Origin: JBGTFE01 sp049799955
GTDB taxonomy: Bacteria; Acidobacteriota; Blastocatellia; Pyrinomonadales; Pyrinomonadaceae
Reading direction: 5' to 3'
NCBI GenBank assembly: GCA_049799955.1
Contig: JBARIW010000104.1
Location: forward strand, 79,519 to 143,518
Length of the DNA: 64,000 nucleotides
Shown: piece by piece, positions 35,309 through 43,736 of the stretch
How positions within the stretch are numbered: position 1 is the stretch's first letter
Layout: each line of letters starts with the position of its first letter
Notes under the pieces: generated by a model
What the model saw: the letters and a program-made list of their open reading frames with translations, nothing else
Told to the model about the DNA's origin: nothing
The model's database searches: none
Program-made: the position numbers and the translations under genes

Positions 35309-35392
35309 AAAATTGAACCGCAGAGACGCGGAGAAAAGAAATTATTTTGCCTTAAAAACTCTGCGTCTCCCGCGTCTCTGCGGTAAAAATTA
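35309..35392. repeat. Word-repeat hairpin, word CCGCAGAGACGCGGAGA
   Basis: Left arm 35309-35338, right arm 35360-35392 (TCTGCGTCTCCCGCGTCTCTG). It covers the stop codon of the PfkB kinase gene (35390-35392) and ends near the start of the membrane gene. The word is a GC-richer relative of CAGAGACACAGAG at 24011. Confidence 0.85.
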
Positions 35393-36328
35393 ACCTGCGG
35401 AAGTTGCGCGTTCGAACGGGATTTCTTCGAAATGCGTGATTCGTTTGAAATCCGCGAAACGCTGGTTGATTTCCAAATATCCGAGCGCATCGACGCGTTC
35501 GGTGCCGAATTTCTCGACGTTAAACGAAGCCATTACCGAGCCGTAAATCATCGCGCGGCGCATCGCGTCTTCGTCGATTTTTTCCTGGCTTGCCAGATAA
35601 CCCATAAATCCGCCCGCGAACGTGTCGCCCGCGCCGGTCGGGTCGAAAACCGATTCGAGCGGATAAGCCGGAATCGCAAAATACGAATCCGAAGTGAAAA
35701 GCGCCGCGCCGTATTCGCCGCGCTTGATGACGACCGCTTTCGGTCCCCACGTTAAAATCTTTTTCGCCGCCGTGATAACGTTTGCAACTTCCGCAAGCTG
35801 TCGCGCTTCGGCGTCGTTGATAATGACGCAATCGACGACCTTGATGGTTTCGATAACCGCTTCCTTCATCGAGTCAATCCAGAAATTCATCGTGTCCATC
35901 GCGACGAATTCGGCTTTTTCGCATTGTTCGCGGACTTCTTTCTGCAAAGTCGGCAGAATATTCGCCAGAAAAAGCAGGCGATTGTTTTTTGAAGCTTCGG
36001 AAAGCTTCGGGTTGAAAGTTTCGAAAACATTCAACTGCGTTTCGAGCGTGTGCGCCGTGTTCAAATCGTATTCGTAACGTCCGCGCCAGAAAAATGTCTT
36101 GCCGTCCGCGACGATTTCGATGTCGTCCGTATTGATATTATGATTTTTAAAAACCTTCCATTCTTCCTCGCCGAAATCGTTTCCGACGACGCCGACGCAG
36201 CGAACGTCCGTAAAAAAGCTGGACGAAAGCGAAAAATGCGTCGCCGCGCCGCCGAGGATTTTGTCGCGCTTGCCGAAAGGCGTTTCCAAAGCGTCAAATG
36301 CGACCGAACCTACAACTGTTAAAGACAT
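35390..36328 (-). CDS. PfkB-family sugar or nucleoside kinase
   Basis: A 312-residue ribokinase-fold kinase. It has the C-terminal signature DPTGAGDTFAGGF with the catalytic Asp, an N-terminal GGAATHFSLSSSF loop and the VVIKRGEYG strand. It transfers phosphate from ATP to a hydroxymethyl group of a sugar or nucleoside in the cytoplasm. A weak functional hint is the MTA phosphorylase gene 1.2 kb upstream on the same strand, but two genes and two hairpins intervene. Substrate unknown. Confidence 0.9.
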   Translation of the reverse strand: MSLTVVGSVAFDALETPFGKRDKILGGAATHFSLSSSFFTDVRCVGVVGNDFGEEEWKVFKNHNINTDDIEIVADGKTFFWRGRYEYDLNTAHTLETQLNVFETFNPKLSEASKNNRLLFLANILPTLQKEVREQCEKAEFVAMDTMNFWIDSMKEAVIETIKVVDCVIINDAEARQLAEVANVITAAKKILTWGPKAVVIKRGEYGAALFTSDSYFAIPAYPLESVFDPTGAGDTFAGGFMGYLASQEKIDEDAMRRAMIYGSVMASFNVEKFGTERVDALGYLEINQRFADFKRITHFEEIPFERATSAG

Positions 36329-36464
36329 ATTTTATAAAAATTCCTTTGTTATTGATTTATTAAATTTGCCGGGAAAATGCAAAACCAAAGATTAGCACAA
36401 AACTATTGAGATAAATAAATGTCTAAAGCCAAATTTATTCAATAAAATCTGCGCTTTTGAGTTT

Positions 36465-36842
36465 CTATTTCACGCGCCACGGCGGATTTTGGCGGTTTTC
36501 GCCCGCGTAGAAAAGACAGATTTTGTTTCCGGCAGGGTCTTTCAGATAACTTTCGCGCCACAGCCACGTTTGGTCAATTAGCTCTTGTTCAAACTCTAAA
36601 CCGAGATTTTTAAGCTGCGAAACGCGCGCGTCCAAATCTTCGCATTCAAAATAAAGCACGACGCCGGAGCTTGTAGAATCTTCGCCGGTCGTATGAACGG
36701 AAAGTGTCGCGTCGCCGTCGGGACACATCAGGCGGGCATAGCGCGGCAGGGAATCGACTATTAATTCGAGTCCGAGCTTTTGATAAAACTCGACGGTTTC
36801 AAGCGGTTTGTTCGTGTAAATCGTAACCTGATTTAAGTTCAT
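36465..36842 (-). CDS. VOC superfamily (glyoxalase-like) protein
   Basis: A 125-residue two-module VOC protein. It opens with NQVTIYTNKPLETVEFYQKLGL, the usual first beta-alpha unit, and ends with YLKDPAGNKICLFY, a strand that often supplies a metal ligand. His and Glu ligands are not complete (Gln/Thr near the N-terminal site), so metal binding is uncertain. The ATG at 36842 is preferred over the TTG one codon ahead. The family includes glyoxalases, dioxygenases and resistance proteins; the role here is unknown. Confidence 0.8.
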   Translation of the reverse strand: MNLNQVTIYTNKPLETVEFYQKLGLELIVDSLPRYARLMCPDGDATLSVHTTGEDSTSSGVVLYFECEDLDARVSQLKNLGLEFEQELIDQTWLWRESYLKDPAGNKICLFYAGENRQNPPWRVK

Positions 36843-36850
36843 CAAAATAA

Positions 36851-36917
36851 AATGGAAAACGGAAAACGGAAAATTTAAGAAGATATTTCTTCATTTTCCA
36901 TTTTCCGTTTTCCATTT
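36851..36917. repeat. Word-repeat hairpin, word GGAAAAC
   Basis: Left arm 36851-36882 (GGAAAACGGAAAACGGAAAA), right arm 36888-36917 (complement). It lies between the secreted TPR-like gene and the VOC gene on the same strand. The same word is used at 39908-39975. Confidence 0.88.
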
Positions 36918-36923
36918 AAAAAC

Positions 36924-37382
36924 CTATTTCTGTGTCTCAATCTCTTTGAGCATTTTTTCGGCTTCCGCTTTATGAAGGCTTTGCGGGTATTTTTCCACGA
37001 CCATAGAAAAATAGCCGACTGCGTTTTCGAGCAGTTTTTCGGGCGCGAATTTTACTTTTTCCGCTTCCGATTTCGTGTCGATTTTCTGCTTGCCCTTGTT
37101 TTTCGAAAGAAGATAGCTGCTCATTCCGGCGAGATAAAGAAACTCGTCCATTTTGGAATATTCGGGATAAGCCGCGAATGTTTCCTCAAAGCGCATCAGA
37201 ACGGCTTTATATGCTTTTTTGGTTTTAAAGTACTGCTGCGAAACTTCCAGATTATGATTCGCGTCGGCTTCCAGAATCGGGTCGCGCTGAACCTGTTGCT
37301 CGATTTGCTTTTGGGCGAAAGCGCCAGCCGAAAAGGCAAAAAATGATACGAATAAACTTAAAAATAAAAATGCTTTTTTCAT
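36924..37382 (-). CDS. Secreted helical-repeat protein, BamD/YbgF-like
   Basis: A 152-residue exported protein. The ATG at 37382 (MKKAFLFLSLF) gives a clean signal peptide cleaved near AGAFAQ (residue ~24); a TTG six codons earlier is unlikely. The mature part is helical with TPR-like spacing (QQYFKTKKAYKAVLMRFEETFAAYPEY; NAVGYFSMVVEKYPQSLHKAEAE is its second unit). This pattern occurs in small periplasmic proteins related to BamD or YbgF, which bind envelope partners. The partner is unknown. Confidence 0.7.
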   Translation of the reverse strand: MKKAFLFLSLFVSFFAFSAGAFAQKQIEQQVQRDPILEADANHNLEVSQQYFKTKKAYKAVLMRFEETFAAYPEYSKMDEFLYLAGMSSYLLSKNKGKQKIDTKSEAEKVKFAPEKLLENAVGYFSMVVEKYPQSLHKAEAEKMLKEIETQK

Positions 37383-37449
37383 AAATGCTTTAATCTCCAA
37401 CGCACGTTTGATGCGCGGAAATTCTTTATAGTTTGATATTGGCGATTAG

Positions 37450-37509
37450 CAACAGGTAATTGGTAATAAGCAAAAAACCAATTACCTGTTATTAATTACC
37501 AATTACCTA
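37450..37509. repeat. Word-repeat hairpin, word AATTACCTGTT
   Basis: Left arm 37450-37475 (CAACAGGTAATTGGTAATAAG), right arm 37478-37509. It overlaps the stop codon region of mtnP at 37507-37509 and separates mtnP from the secreted gene. Confidence 0.85.
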
Positions 37510-38385
37510 TCTCGATGCGTATTTCCCGATAATCGCTTCCAGTTTTTTCGCCGTTTCCGCGTTCCAGTCTGCGGGCTGCGTGAAAATCGCGTTTTTCGTC
37601 GCGCCTTCAAACGGATTCGGCGTTTCCTTTTCGTCAACGCGTTTGACGGCTTCCTTCAAAACAAGCTGCGCGTTTCGCACGTTTTTGTGGAGATATTCAA
37701 TGACCATCTCGACCGAAACCGAATCGTGGTCTTCGTGCCAGCAGTCGTAATCCGTAACGAGCGCGAGCGTCGCGTAGGCAATCTCGGCTTCGCGGGCGAG
37801 CTTTGCTTCCTGCAAATTCGTCATCCCGATAATGTCCATTCCCCACGAGCGATAGACGTTCGATTCGGCTTTTGTCGAAAACGCCGGACCTTCCATGCAA
37901 ATATACGTTCCGCCGCGATGAATTTTTAAGTTTTCAACGGTTTTGCACGACGCTTCGAGAATATCGCCCAATTCTTCGCAAACAGGATGCGAAAACGTGA
38001 TGTGCCCGACGATTCCGCCGCCGAAAAACGTCGATTCTTCGGCGCGCGCGCGTGTCCGGTCAAAAAACTGGTCGGGAATAATCATATCCGTCGGCGCGTA
38101 TTGTTCCTGCAAGCTTCCGACCGCCGAAACCGACAAAATATAATCGACGCCGAGCATTTTCATCGCGTAAATATTCGCCCTGAACGGAAGCTCCGTCGGC
38201 GTCAGCTTATGCCCGCGCCCGTGTCGCGGCAGAAACGCGACCTTCACGCCGTTCAAATTTCCCACGATAAAGGCGTCCGAAGGCTTTCCGAACGGCGTTT
38301 CAATCTCAACTTCCTTCGTGTCGGTAAATTCCGACATCTGATACAATCCGCTTCCGCCGATAATTCCAATTTTTACCTGTTCCAT
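37507..38385 (-). CDS. mtnP: S-methyl-5'-thioadenosine phosphorylase
   Basis: A 292-residue class 2 nucleoside phosphorylase. The opening IGIIGGSGLY, the phosphate-binding PRHGRGH, MEGPAFSTKAES and GMTNLQEAKLAREAEI match MTAP. It splits 5'-methylthioadenosine, the by-product of polyamine and other SAM-dependent reactions, to adenine and methylthioribose 1-phosphate. No other methionine salvage genes are in the window. It is read away from the TA-like pair upstream, on the same strand. Confidence 0.93.
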   Translation of the reverse strand: MEQVKIGIIGGSGLYQMSEFTDTKEVEIETPFGKPSDAFIVGNLNGVKVAFLPRHGRGHKLTPTELPFRANIYAMKMLGVDYILSVSAVGSLQEQYAPTDMIIPDQFFDRTRARAEESTFFGGGIVGHITFSHPVCEELGDILEASCKTVENLKIHRGGTYICMEGPAFSTKAESNVYRSWGMDIIGMTNLQEAKLAREAEIAYATLALVTDYDCWHEDHDSVSVEMVIEYLHKNVRNAQLVLKEAVKRVDEKETPNPFEGATKNAIFTQPADWNAETAKKLEAIIGKYASR

Positions 38386-38468
38386 TTTAATTATTATTGT
38401 TAAAGTTACCTGTAATTGAAATCTCTAAATTATTTTCCTTACAGTCTATAAATAAACGTGTTTCATCT

Positions 38469-38912
38469 TTACTCATTATCGAGTTTTTCCAAATCAGCCA
38501 AATCCTGTAAACGACCCGACGCTTTTTTGTTTTTCTTCAAATTTTCGAGATTAATTACCGGAATTTTCAGCCCATCAATTTCGATTTCGACTCTCGAAGC
38601 GTAACACTCGGAAAAATCAACGCCATCGGGAGAATTTATCAAATCAATACGGTTTGGCGGATAACCAAGTTGGACGACTTGTCCTTTTTGCAGAAAATCT
38701 TCTTTTGTCAAATTCATCCCGACAAAGCCGAAACATTCTAAAGTTTGTAGAACGTTTATGGCATTTTCCTCGCTCAATTCCAGCCAAATATCCAGGTCTT
38801 TCGTGTAGCGCGGATGTCCGTGAAAGGCGACCGCGTAACCACCGACAACCATGTATTTAACTTTCTTTGAGTGGAGTAATTCGATAAACTCTCTGAAATC
38901 TTTGTTCAACAC
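38469..38912 (-). CDS. Nucleotidyltransferase-fold protein (TA-like)
   Basis: A 147-residue small nucleotidyltransferase. The motif is GGYAVAFHG followed by TKDLDIWLEL, the GG...DxD core that binds metal and NTP, and a later Asp in RIDLINS. Small members of this fold act as toxins or antitoxin partners (MNT/AbiEii-like) that modify RNA or proteins. The GTG start at 38912 lies inside the preceding small gene, a 56-bp overlap. This two-gene arrangement is typical of co-regulated modules. Confidence 0.75.
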   Translation of the reverse strand: MLNKDFREFIELLHSKKVKYMVVGGYAVAFHGHPRYTKDLDIWLELSEENAINVLQTLECFGFVGMNLTKEDFLQKGQVVQLGYPPNRIDLINSPDGVDFSECYASRVEIEIDGLKIPVINLENLKKNKKASGRLQDLADLEKLDNE

Positions 38913-39063
38913 CGTCGTATTTCCAACTATTATATTCGCGGCGAATTTCTTCTAAAGCAGCCAATCTTTCCGCGTAACTCTTTGTTTGCCAGTAAGAAAA
39001 ATCAGACTTTTCCTCGCCAAGGTTTGTTTTTGTAACAACTTTTTCGATTGTTCTAACTTTCAT
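38857..39063 (-). CDS. Small partner protein of the nucleotidyltransferase
   Basis: A 68-residue basic protein with a helical stretch YWQTKSYAERLAALEEIRRE and a C-terminus RFQRVYRITPL. Proteins of this shape commonly precede small nucleotidyltransferases in bacterial genomes, where they look like one half of a toxin-antitoxin pair. It overlaps the nucleotidyltransferase by 56 bp and the upstream MBL hydrolase gene by 11 bp. The function is inferred from context only. Confidence 0.65.
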   Translation of the reverse strand: MKVRTIEKVVTKTNLGEEKSDFSYWQTKSYAERLAALEEIRREYNSWKYDGVEQRFQRVYRITPLKES

Positions 39064-39907
39064 AGCTTATTGCTTTCAATTTTCCGTCAATTTCCGTCAA
39101 ACGGCAAAGCGGCGCGTCTGTTTCGTGATAAAAAAGACAAATCCAATTTTCCTGTAAAGCGCGAGGCAGAATTTGTTTCTTAAATTCGAGCGTTTCGGTC
39201 GGAAAAAGGTCGTAGCCCATAATCCACGGCAATGCTAAATGATGCCGCGTCGGAATCAAATCCGCAAAACCGTAAAGCGTTTCGCCGCCTCGTTTGAGAC
39301 AGACGGTCTGCATCGTTTCCGAGTGTCCGCGCGCGTTTTGCAAGGTCAGTCCTTCGACAATTTCGTAATTGTCGGGTTTTAATTCAAGCTGTCCGCTTTC
39401 AATAATTGGCTGCCAGTTGTCCTTTAGATAACTCGCTTTATCGCGTTCGTGCGGATTTTCGGCGTGTTCAAACTCGCTTTTTGAAACGAAATAACGCGCG
39501 TTCGGAAATTGCGCGATTGGTTTTCGGTCTTCGCGTAATTCGTCCCTGAATATCGTGTTTCCGCCCGCGTGGTCGAAATGAAGGTGCGTGTTGACGACAA
39601 TCGTTATATCTTCGGGTTTGCAGCCTGTTCGCTCAAACAAACTTTCGGCAAAAGATTTTTCGCGGAAAATTCCGTAAATTTCCGTTTCTTTTTCCGTCCA
39701 TTTTTCGCCGATTCCGGTTTCTATCAGAATTTTCTCGCCGGGTGTTTCGACGAAAAGACAATTCATATTCAGGCGGACGCGATTTAGCTCGTCAGGCGGG
39801 CAAACTCGTTCCCAAAGCACGCGCGGGACAACGCCGAACATTGCCCCGCCGTCGAGTCTGAATTCAGTGTCGGGAATTATTTCGATTCGATAATCGCCTA
39901 AAAACAT
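39053..39907 (-). CDS. MBL-fold metallo-hydrolase
   Basis: A 284-residue metallo-beta-lactamase fold protein with the metal motif THLHFDHAGG (HxHxDH) and a later metal-binding His in ARGHSETMQTV and one in TRHHLALPW. The sequence resembles quorum-quenching lactonase and related hydrolases, so a lactone or ester is a possible substrate, but this is only by family. No signal peptide is present. It is followed with an 11-bp overlap by the small TA-like gene. Confidence 0.85.
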   Translation of the reverse strand: MFLGDYRIEIIPDTEFRLDGGAMFGVVPRVLWERVCPPDELNRVRLNMNCLFVETPGEKILIETGIGEKWTEKETEIYGIFREKSFAESLFERTGCKPEDITIVVNTHLHFDHAGGNTIFRDELREDRKPIAQFPNARYFVSKSEFEHAENPHERDKASYLKDNWQPIIESGQLELKPDNYEIVEGLTLQNARGHSETMQTVCLKRGGETLYGFADLIPTRHHLALPWIMGYDLFPTETLEFKKQILPRALQENWICLFYHETDAPLCRLTEIDGKLKAISYES

Positions 39908-39975
39908 AACGGAAAACGGAAAATGGAAAACGGAAAATGATTTAATTTTCCATTTTCCGTTTTCCGTTTTCCATT
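39908..39975. repeat. Word-repeat hairpin, word GGAAAACGGAAAATGG
   Basis: Left arm 39908-39940 with four GGAAAAY copies, right arm 39946-39975. It fills the gap between the parvulin gene, whose stop is 4 bp away, and the MBL gene start. It uses the word of 36851-36917. Confidence 0.88.
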
Positions 39976-39979
39976 GATT

Positions 39980-41629
39980 TTACTTCTTCTTCGGAGCAGT
40001 AGTTTTCGGAGCGTCCGTCTTCGGAGCGTTAGTTTTCGGAAGCTGGTCTATTTTCGGCGAAGTTGTCGGCATTTGCTGCTGCATCTGCTGCTGCATCATT
40101 TGCTGCATTTGTTCGTCGGAAACCTTCGGAATCTCGAAATCCTCGGCAACTTCGACCGGATTGGCGGCGACGACTTCGTCCAAAACCGTTTTTTCCTTAT
40201 CGCCTTCGAGCTTGGATTTAACATAATCCTTGACCGGCATTTCACGCGCCATCGGATTGTCCGGGTCTTTTACCATCGTCGAAAACAGGATGTGGCGAAC
40301 GTCGTAATTCTGCTTCATCTGACCGTCAGCGCCTTTCGTTTCGCCTTTCTTTTCGAGCTTGATGATGTGATAGCCGAAAGGTGTTTCGACTAAATTCGGC
40401 GCGACCGTTCCGGGCTCAAGCGCGAGCGCGGCGCTTTCAAAGCTCTTATCAAAACCGCCGCCGACTTCGACGTTTTCGTAAAGCCCGCCTTTATCTTTGC
40501 TTCCCGGGTCGTCCGAAAATTCCTTGGCGAGCGCGGCAAAATCTCCGCCGGCTTTTACCTTGTCGAGAACTTCCTGCGCCTTTGCTTTTTTGCCTTCAGC
40601 CGTTGCCAGTTCGGGATGCTCGGCGACGTATTTTTGAACGTCGTCGTCGGTAACTTCGGTCTTTTTAGCCAGAACTTTCGTCGCGTAAAGCCGCGACAGA
40701 TACTGCGCCTGCTGGAGTTTTACGGCAAGCTCGACCTTGCGTTTGAAGTCGGGCGAAAGCGTATTCATTTTCTGCTCGGCTTCTTCGGCGTAGATGCGCG
40801 TTTTGGCAAAATATTCTCTTGCCTGTTTCACTTCTTCCTCGGTCGGCTCGCGGTCTTTTTCAAGCTGTCCCTGTTCTTTGGCAAGCTCTACTTTCGTGTC
40901 GAAGAACGTTTTGAAATCGGCTTCGCGACGGCGGCTCGAAGCCGTTCCGCTCAAACCGACTTTATCCAGAAAATTCTGCCACGCGCCCGGTTCGGGCTGA
41001 CCTTCGCCCCAGAATTCCTTGATGCGGTCTTCGCCGATAAAGCCAAACGGCGGCATCGGACCTTTATCCTTGTTGATTTCTTTGTCGTAATTGACGGCGA
41101 GAAGCTGAAGGCGAATGTCTTCAAGCTCGGATTTGATTTTTTCGTCGTTGGTCAAACCTTCTTTCTGAGCGGCGTTTGCCAGCGCGAGCATCTGTTTGAG
41201 ATTTTCAATCTGCTGTTTTTTAACTTCCGGCTCTTCCAGACGTTTGAGCATCATCGGCGAAGCATCTTTCAGAAGAAACTCCATTTCTTCCTTCGTGATT
41301 TTGTTCATCGCGACAGTGCTGTGTCCGGCGGCTTTCGTTTTCCAGACCATAAGCCCGGCGCCGAGAGCGGCAATCATCAGAACGACAATCAGCGCTTTTG
41401 TTCCGCTGCCGAAACCGCTGCCGGCAGATGCGCTCGCCGCCTGTGCTTTGGCGGTATCCGAAAGCGAAACCGGCTCGGAAACTTCTTCCGCCGCTTCGGC
41501 TTCTTCGGCAATTTCCTCATCGGCTAAAACCGGCGTATCGTCAACGTCGTTTGATTCGACCGTTTCCGCAATCTCCGGCTGTTTATCGTCAACCGGATTT
41601 AAATCCAAATCTTTGTTATTATCTTCCAT
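39980..41629 (-). CDS. Parvulin-type peptidyl-prolyl isomerase, membrane anchored
   Basis: A 549-residue SurA/PrsA-like foldase. An acidic N-terminus (~1-75, rich in Asp/Glu/Val) precedes one membrane helix (~82-100: TKALIVVLMIAALGAGLMVW), so the rest faces the periplasm. A long helical chaperone region follows, then the parvulin domain (DFAALAKEFSDDPGSKDKGG; TPFGYHIIKLEKK). The C-terminus is low complexity: Met/Gln-rich (QMQQMMQQQM), then Pro/Lys/Thr repeats. It would help outer membrane or exported proteins fold. The acidic cytoplasmic tail is unusual for the family. Confidence 0.88.
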   Translation of the reverse strand: MEDNNKDLDLNPVDDKQPEIAETVESNDVDDTPVLADEEIAEEAEAAEEVSEPVSLSDTAKAQAASASAGSGFGSGTKALIVVLMIAALGAGLMVWKTKAAGHSTVAMNKITKEEMEFLLKDASPMMLKRLEEPEVKKQQIENLKQMLALANAAQKEGLTNDEKIKSELEDIRLQLLAVNYDKEINKDKGPMPPFGFIGEDRIKEFWGEGQPEPGAWQNFLDKVGLSGTASSRRREADFKTFFDTKVELAKEQGQLEKDREPTEEEVKQAREYFAKTRIYAEEAEQKMNTLSPDFKRKVELAVKLQQAQYLSRLYATKVLAKKTEVTDDDVQKYVAEHPELATAEGKKAKAQEVLDKVKAGGDFAALAKEFSDDPGSKDKGGLYENVEVGGGFDKSFESAALALEPGTVAPNLVETPFGYHIIKLEKKGETKGADGQMKQNYDVRHILFSTMVKDPDNPMAREMPVKDYVKSKLEGDKEKTVLDEVVAANPVEVAEDFEIPKVSDEQMQQMMQQQMQQQMPTTSPKIDQLPKTNAPKTDAPKTTAPKKK

Positions 41630-41656
41630 CTAAATTTTCCTCTATTAAATAATTAT

Positions 41657-42061
41657 CTAATTTTTATTATCACTTTGCACCAATTCGAGCAAGACGCCGT
41701 TGGCGGATGACGGGTGAACAAATGCGACGAGGCATCCTTCAGCACCGATTCGTGGACTTTCATCAATTAAACGCGCGCCCTGCTGTTTTAGTTTCATTAA
41801 AGCCGCGTTAATGTCTTCGACTTCGACGGCGATATGATGAATTCCGCCGCCGCGTTTTTCAAGAAATTTCGTTATCGGCGAGTCTTCGCTCGTCGGTTCT
41901 AACAATTCGATTCTGCTTTCGCCAATCGGCAGCATCGCCACGCGCACCTTCTGGTCTTCGACAATTTCGGTATGAACATTTTCCAGCCCGAGGGCGTCTT
42001 CCCAGAATTTTAAAGCTTCGTCGATTCCTTTTGTGGCAATGCCGAGATGATTGATTTTCAT
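41657..42061 (-). CDS. mce: Methylmalonyl-CoA epimerase
   Basis: A 134-residue VOC-fold epimerase. Metal-binding and catalytic positions are present: NHLGIATKG (His), KFLEKRGGGIHHIAVEVED (His) and LLELVQ (Glu). It interconverts the R and S forms of methylmalonyl-CoA, feeding the mutase encoded at 26995-28584. Its start ATG shares one base with the meaB stop (TAATG), so translation is coupled. Confidence 0.93.
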   Translation of the reverse strand: MKINHLGIATKGIDEALKFWEDALGLENVHTEIVEDQKVRVAMLPIGESRIELLEPTSEDSPITKFLEKRGGGIHHIAVEVEDINAALMKLKQQGARLIDESPRIGAEGCLVAFVHPSSANGVLLELVQSDNKN

Positions 42062-42996
42062 TATGATTTTAAGATTTCTTCAACCGCCGAATACGGATTA
42101 TTTTGCTTTTCGGCAATTTCCTGCGCGAGCCTGTCTAATTTTTCGCTCGTTCCGTTTCGACTTAAAACGTCTGAAAGAAGTTTCTCCTGCAAAAGTTCGA
42201 GCAGTCGCCATTTCGCAATCGATTTGCGTCTTTCAAGATTTTCGCCCGATTTTTGAAACTCGTAATAGCTTTCGATGGCTTTTGACAAATCTTCGATGCC
42301 TTTATTTTCGGTCGCAATCGTTTTTACAACCGGCGGATTCCAGAAATCCGGTCGATGCGCGAGCGTTAAAAGCGATTCGAGTTCCTTTTCCGTACGAAGA
42401 ACGCCTTCGCGGTCGGCTTTGTTTATCACGAAAACGTCGCCGATTTCCATAATTCCGGCTTTTATCGCCTGAATATCGTCGCCCATTCCGGGAACGAGCA
42501 CGACGACCGAAACATCCGCCGTTTTAACGATTTCGACCTCGTCCTGCCCGACGCCGACGGTTTCGACGATAATTTTATCAAAGCCCGCCGCGTCCAGAAT
42601 TGCAACGGCATCGACCGTCGCGCGTGAAAGTCCGCCGAGATTTCCGCGCGTCGCCATCGAGCGGATAAAGACGTTTTTATCGAGTCCGAGCGTTGCCATG
42701 CGGATTCTGTCGCCAAGAATCGCGCCGCCCGAAAACGGGCTTGACGGGTCAACGCAGACGATTCCGATGCGCTCGCCTTTGTCCTTGTAATAAAAAGCCA
42801 GCTTATCGACGAGCGAAGATTTTCCCGCGCCGGGCGAGCCTGTGATGCCGATGACCAGCGCGTTTCCCGTTCGCGGAAAAACGGCTTTCATCAAATCGGA
42901 AGCATCGTCAGCGCCGCTTTCAACTTTAGTTATCGCGCGCGCGACGCTGCGCGTATCGCCGCCGAAAAGTTTGTCCAAAAAATCAGTTTCAAGCAT
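42061..42996 (-). CDS. meaB: MeaB/ArgK-type GTPase, mutase chaperone
   Basis: A 311-residue G3E-type GTPase. The P-loop is GITGSPGAGKSSLVDKL, then DPSSPFSGGAILGDRIRM and the base-specificity motif NKAD. MeaB loads and protects adenosylcobalamin on methylmalonyl-CoA mutase. It overlaps the genes on both sides by one base in the TAATG style, so a three-gene operon (secreted protein, meaB, mce) is clear. Confidence 0.94.
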   Translation of the reverse strand: MLETDFLDKLFGGDTRSVARAITKVESGADDASDLMKAVFPRTGNALVIGITGSPGAGKSSLVDKLAFYYKDKGERIGIVCVDPSSPFSGGAILGDRIRMATLGLDKNVFIRSMATRGNLGGLSRATVDAVAILDAAGFDKIIVETVGVGQDEVEIVKTADVSVVVLVPGMGDDIQAIKAGIMEIGDVFVINKADREGVLRTEKELESLLTLAHRPDFWNPPVVKTIATENKGIEDLSKAIESYYEFQKSGENLERRKSIAKWRLLELLQEKLLSDVLSRNGTSEKLDRLAQEIAEKQNNPYSAVEEILKS

Positions 42997-43505
42997 TACG
43001 GATTCGGGGTTCGTTTCCTTTTCTCAAACTTTACCTGTTTCAGAGCCGTTCCCGTCCATTCAAAATAATAAATTCCGCAGGAAGTTTTTTCCGAATTCAA
43101 ATCGCCGCCCTTAAATCCGCTCAAAACAAGCAGGCGACTGTCGGGTTTAAAAGCGAGCGGTTCGATATTTTCATAATCTATTTCGCAGAATCCGATGCCG
43201 ATTCCTTCGAGTTCTTGCGGGAAATAAACGTTGCCGTTGCGCGCATCGATTATTCCGCCGTCGTTGCAATTCGTGCCGCAGCCCCAACTTGCGAGAATGT
43301 AGTGTCCGGCAAAATTCACGCCTTCTTTCAGCGCGTTGGTCAGATTCGTACGAAAAGTTTTCGCGCGCTTGTGGCTCGCGAAATTAATCTTTTTCGCCTT
43401 CACTTTTTCGACCTTTGCGGCGTATTGCCTGAAAGTCGGAGTTTTCTGGGCAAAAGCGTTATACGAAAATAACAGTAACAGGATAAAAAAGAGGCATTTT
43501 TTCAT
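42996..43505 (-). CDS. Secreted protein of unknown function, operon leader with meaB
   Basis: A 169-residue exported protein. The ATG at 43505 (MKKCLFFILLL) gives a signal peptide cleaved near AFAQ (residue ~19); the longer frame to 43622 is not needed. The mature part has GCGTNC and GGIIDARNGNVYFP, a pattern seen in a family of small secreted proteins without a known role. Four Cys could form disulfides in the periplasm. Its stop overlaps the meaB start by one base, an odd pairing of an exported protein with cytoplasmic B12 enzymes. Confidence 0.7.
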   Translation of the reverse strand: MKKCLFFILLLLFSYNAFAQKTPTFRQYAAKVEKVKAKKINFASHKRAKTFRTNLTNALKEGVNFAGHYILASWGCGTNCNDGGIIDARNGNVYFPQELEGIGIGFCEIDYENIEPLAFKPDSRLLVLSGFKGGDLNSEKTSCGIYYFEWTGTALKQVKFEKRKRTPNP

Positions 43506-43568
43506 AAGTTGCGATTTTCTCATTTTTCGCCGGAAATGCAAAAGGAAAACAGGGTTTCTGCTTCTTCG

Positions 43569-43643
43569 TGATACAGACCGTATGCATTTATCTGATACGT
43601 TCAGCGCAAATTTGATAGACACGACCGTCTGAAAATGTGATAC
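43569..43643 (+). promoter_or_regulatory. TGATAC direct repeats, possible operator
   Basis: TGATAC or TGATAG appears at 43569, 43593, 43613 and 43638, spaced 24, 20 and 25 bp, in the divergent 231-bp gap between the secreted gene of the meaB operon and the secreted gene at 43737. Regular spacing near two helical turns could reflect a bound regulator. The six-base word is short, so chance is possible. Confidence 0.35.
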
Positions 43644-43690
43644 GAGGTTTTGAAAATTCTTTAATTATAAAGAGATACGGCTAAAAATGA

Positions 43691-43715
43691 GCTTTGGCAT
43701 ACGCATTGCCAAAGC
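43691..43715 (+). promoter_or_regulatory. 9-bp stem hairpin in the 5' leader
   Basis: GCTTTGGCA and TGCCAAAGC form a perfect 9-bp stem around a 7-nt loop (TACGCAT), 22 bp before the ATG at 43737 and just ahead of a GGGAG ribosome site. It may be an operator or an mRNA leader structure. Confidence 0.5.
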
Positions 43716-43736
43716 AAACATCGGGAGACATCAGTT

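Noticed and set aside
40616..41527. 303-residue plus-strand frame opposite the parvulin gene
   Set aside because: It is a shadow; residue composition is Phe/Arg-rich and lacks domains, while the minus-strand frame has clear parvulin motifs.
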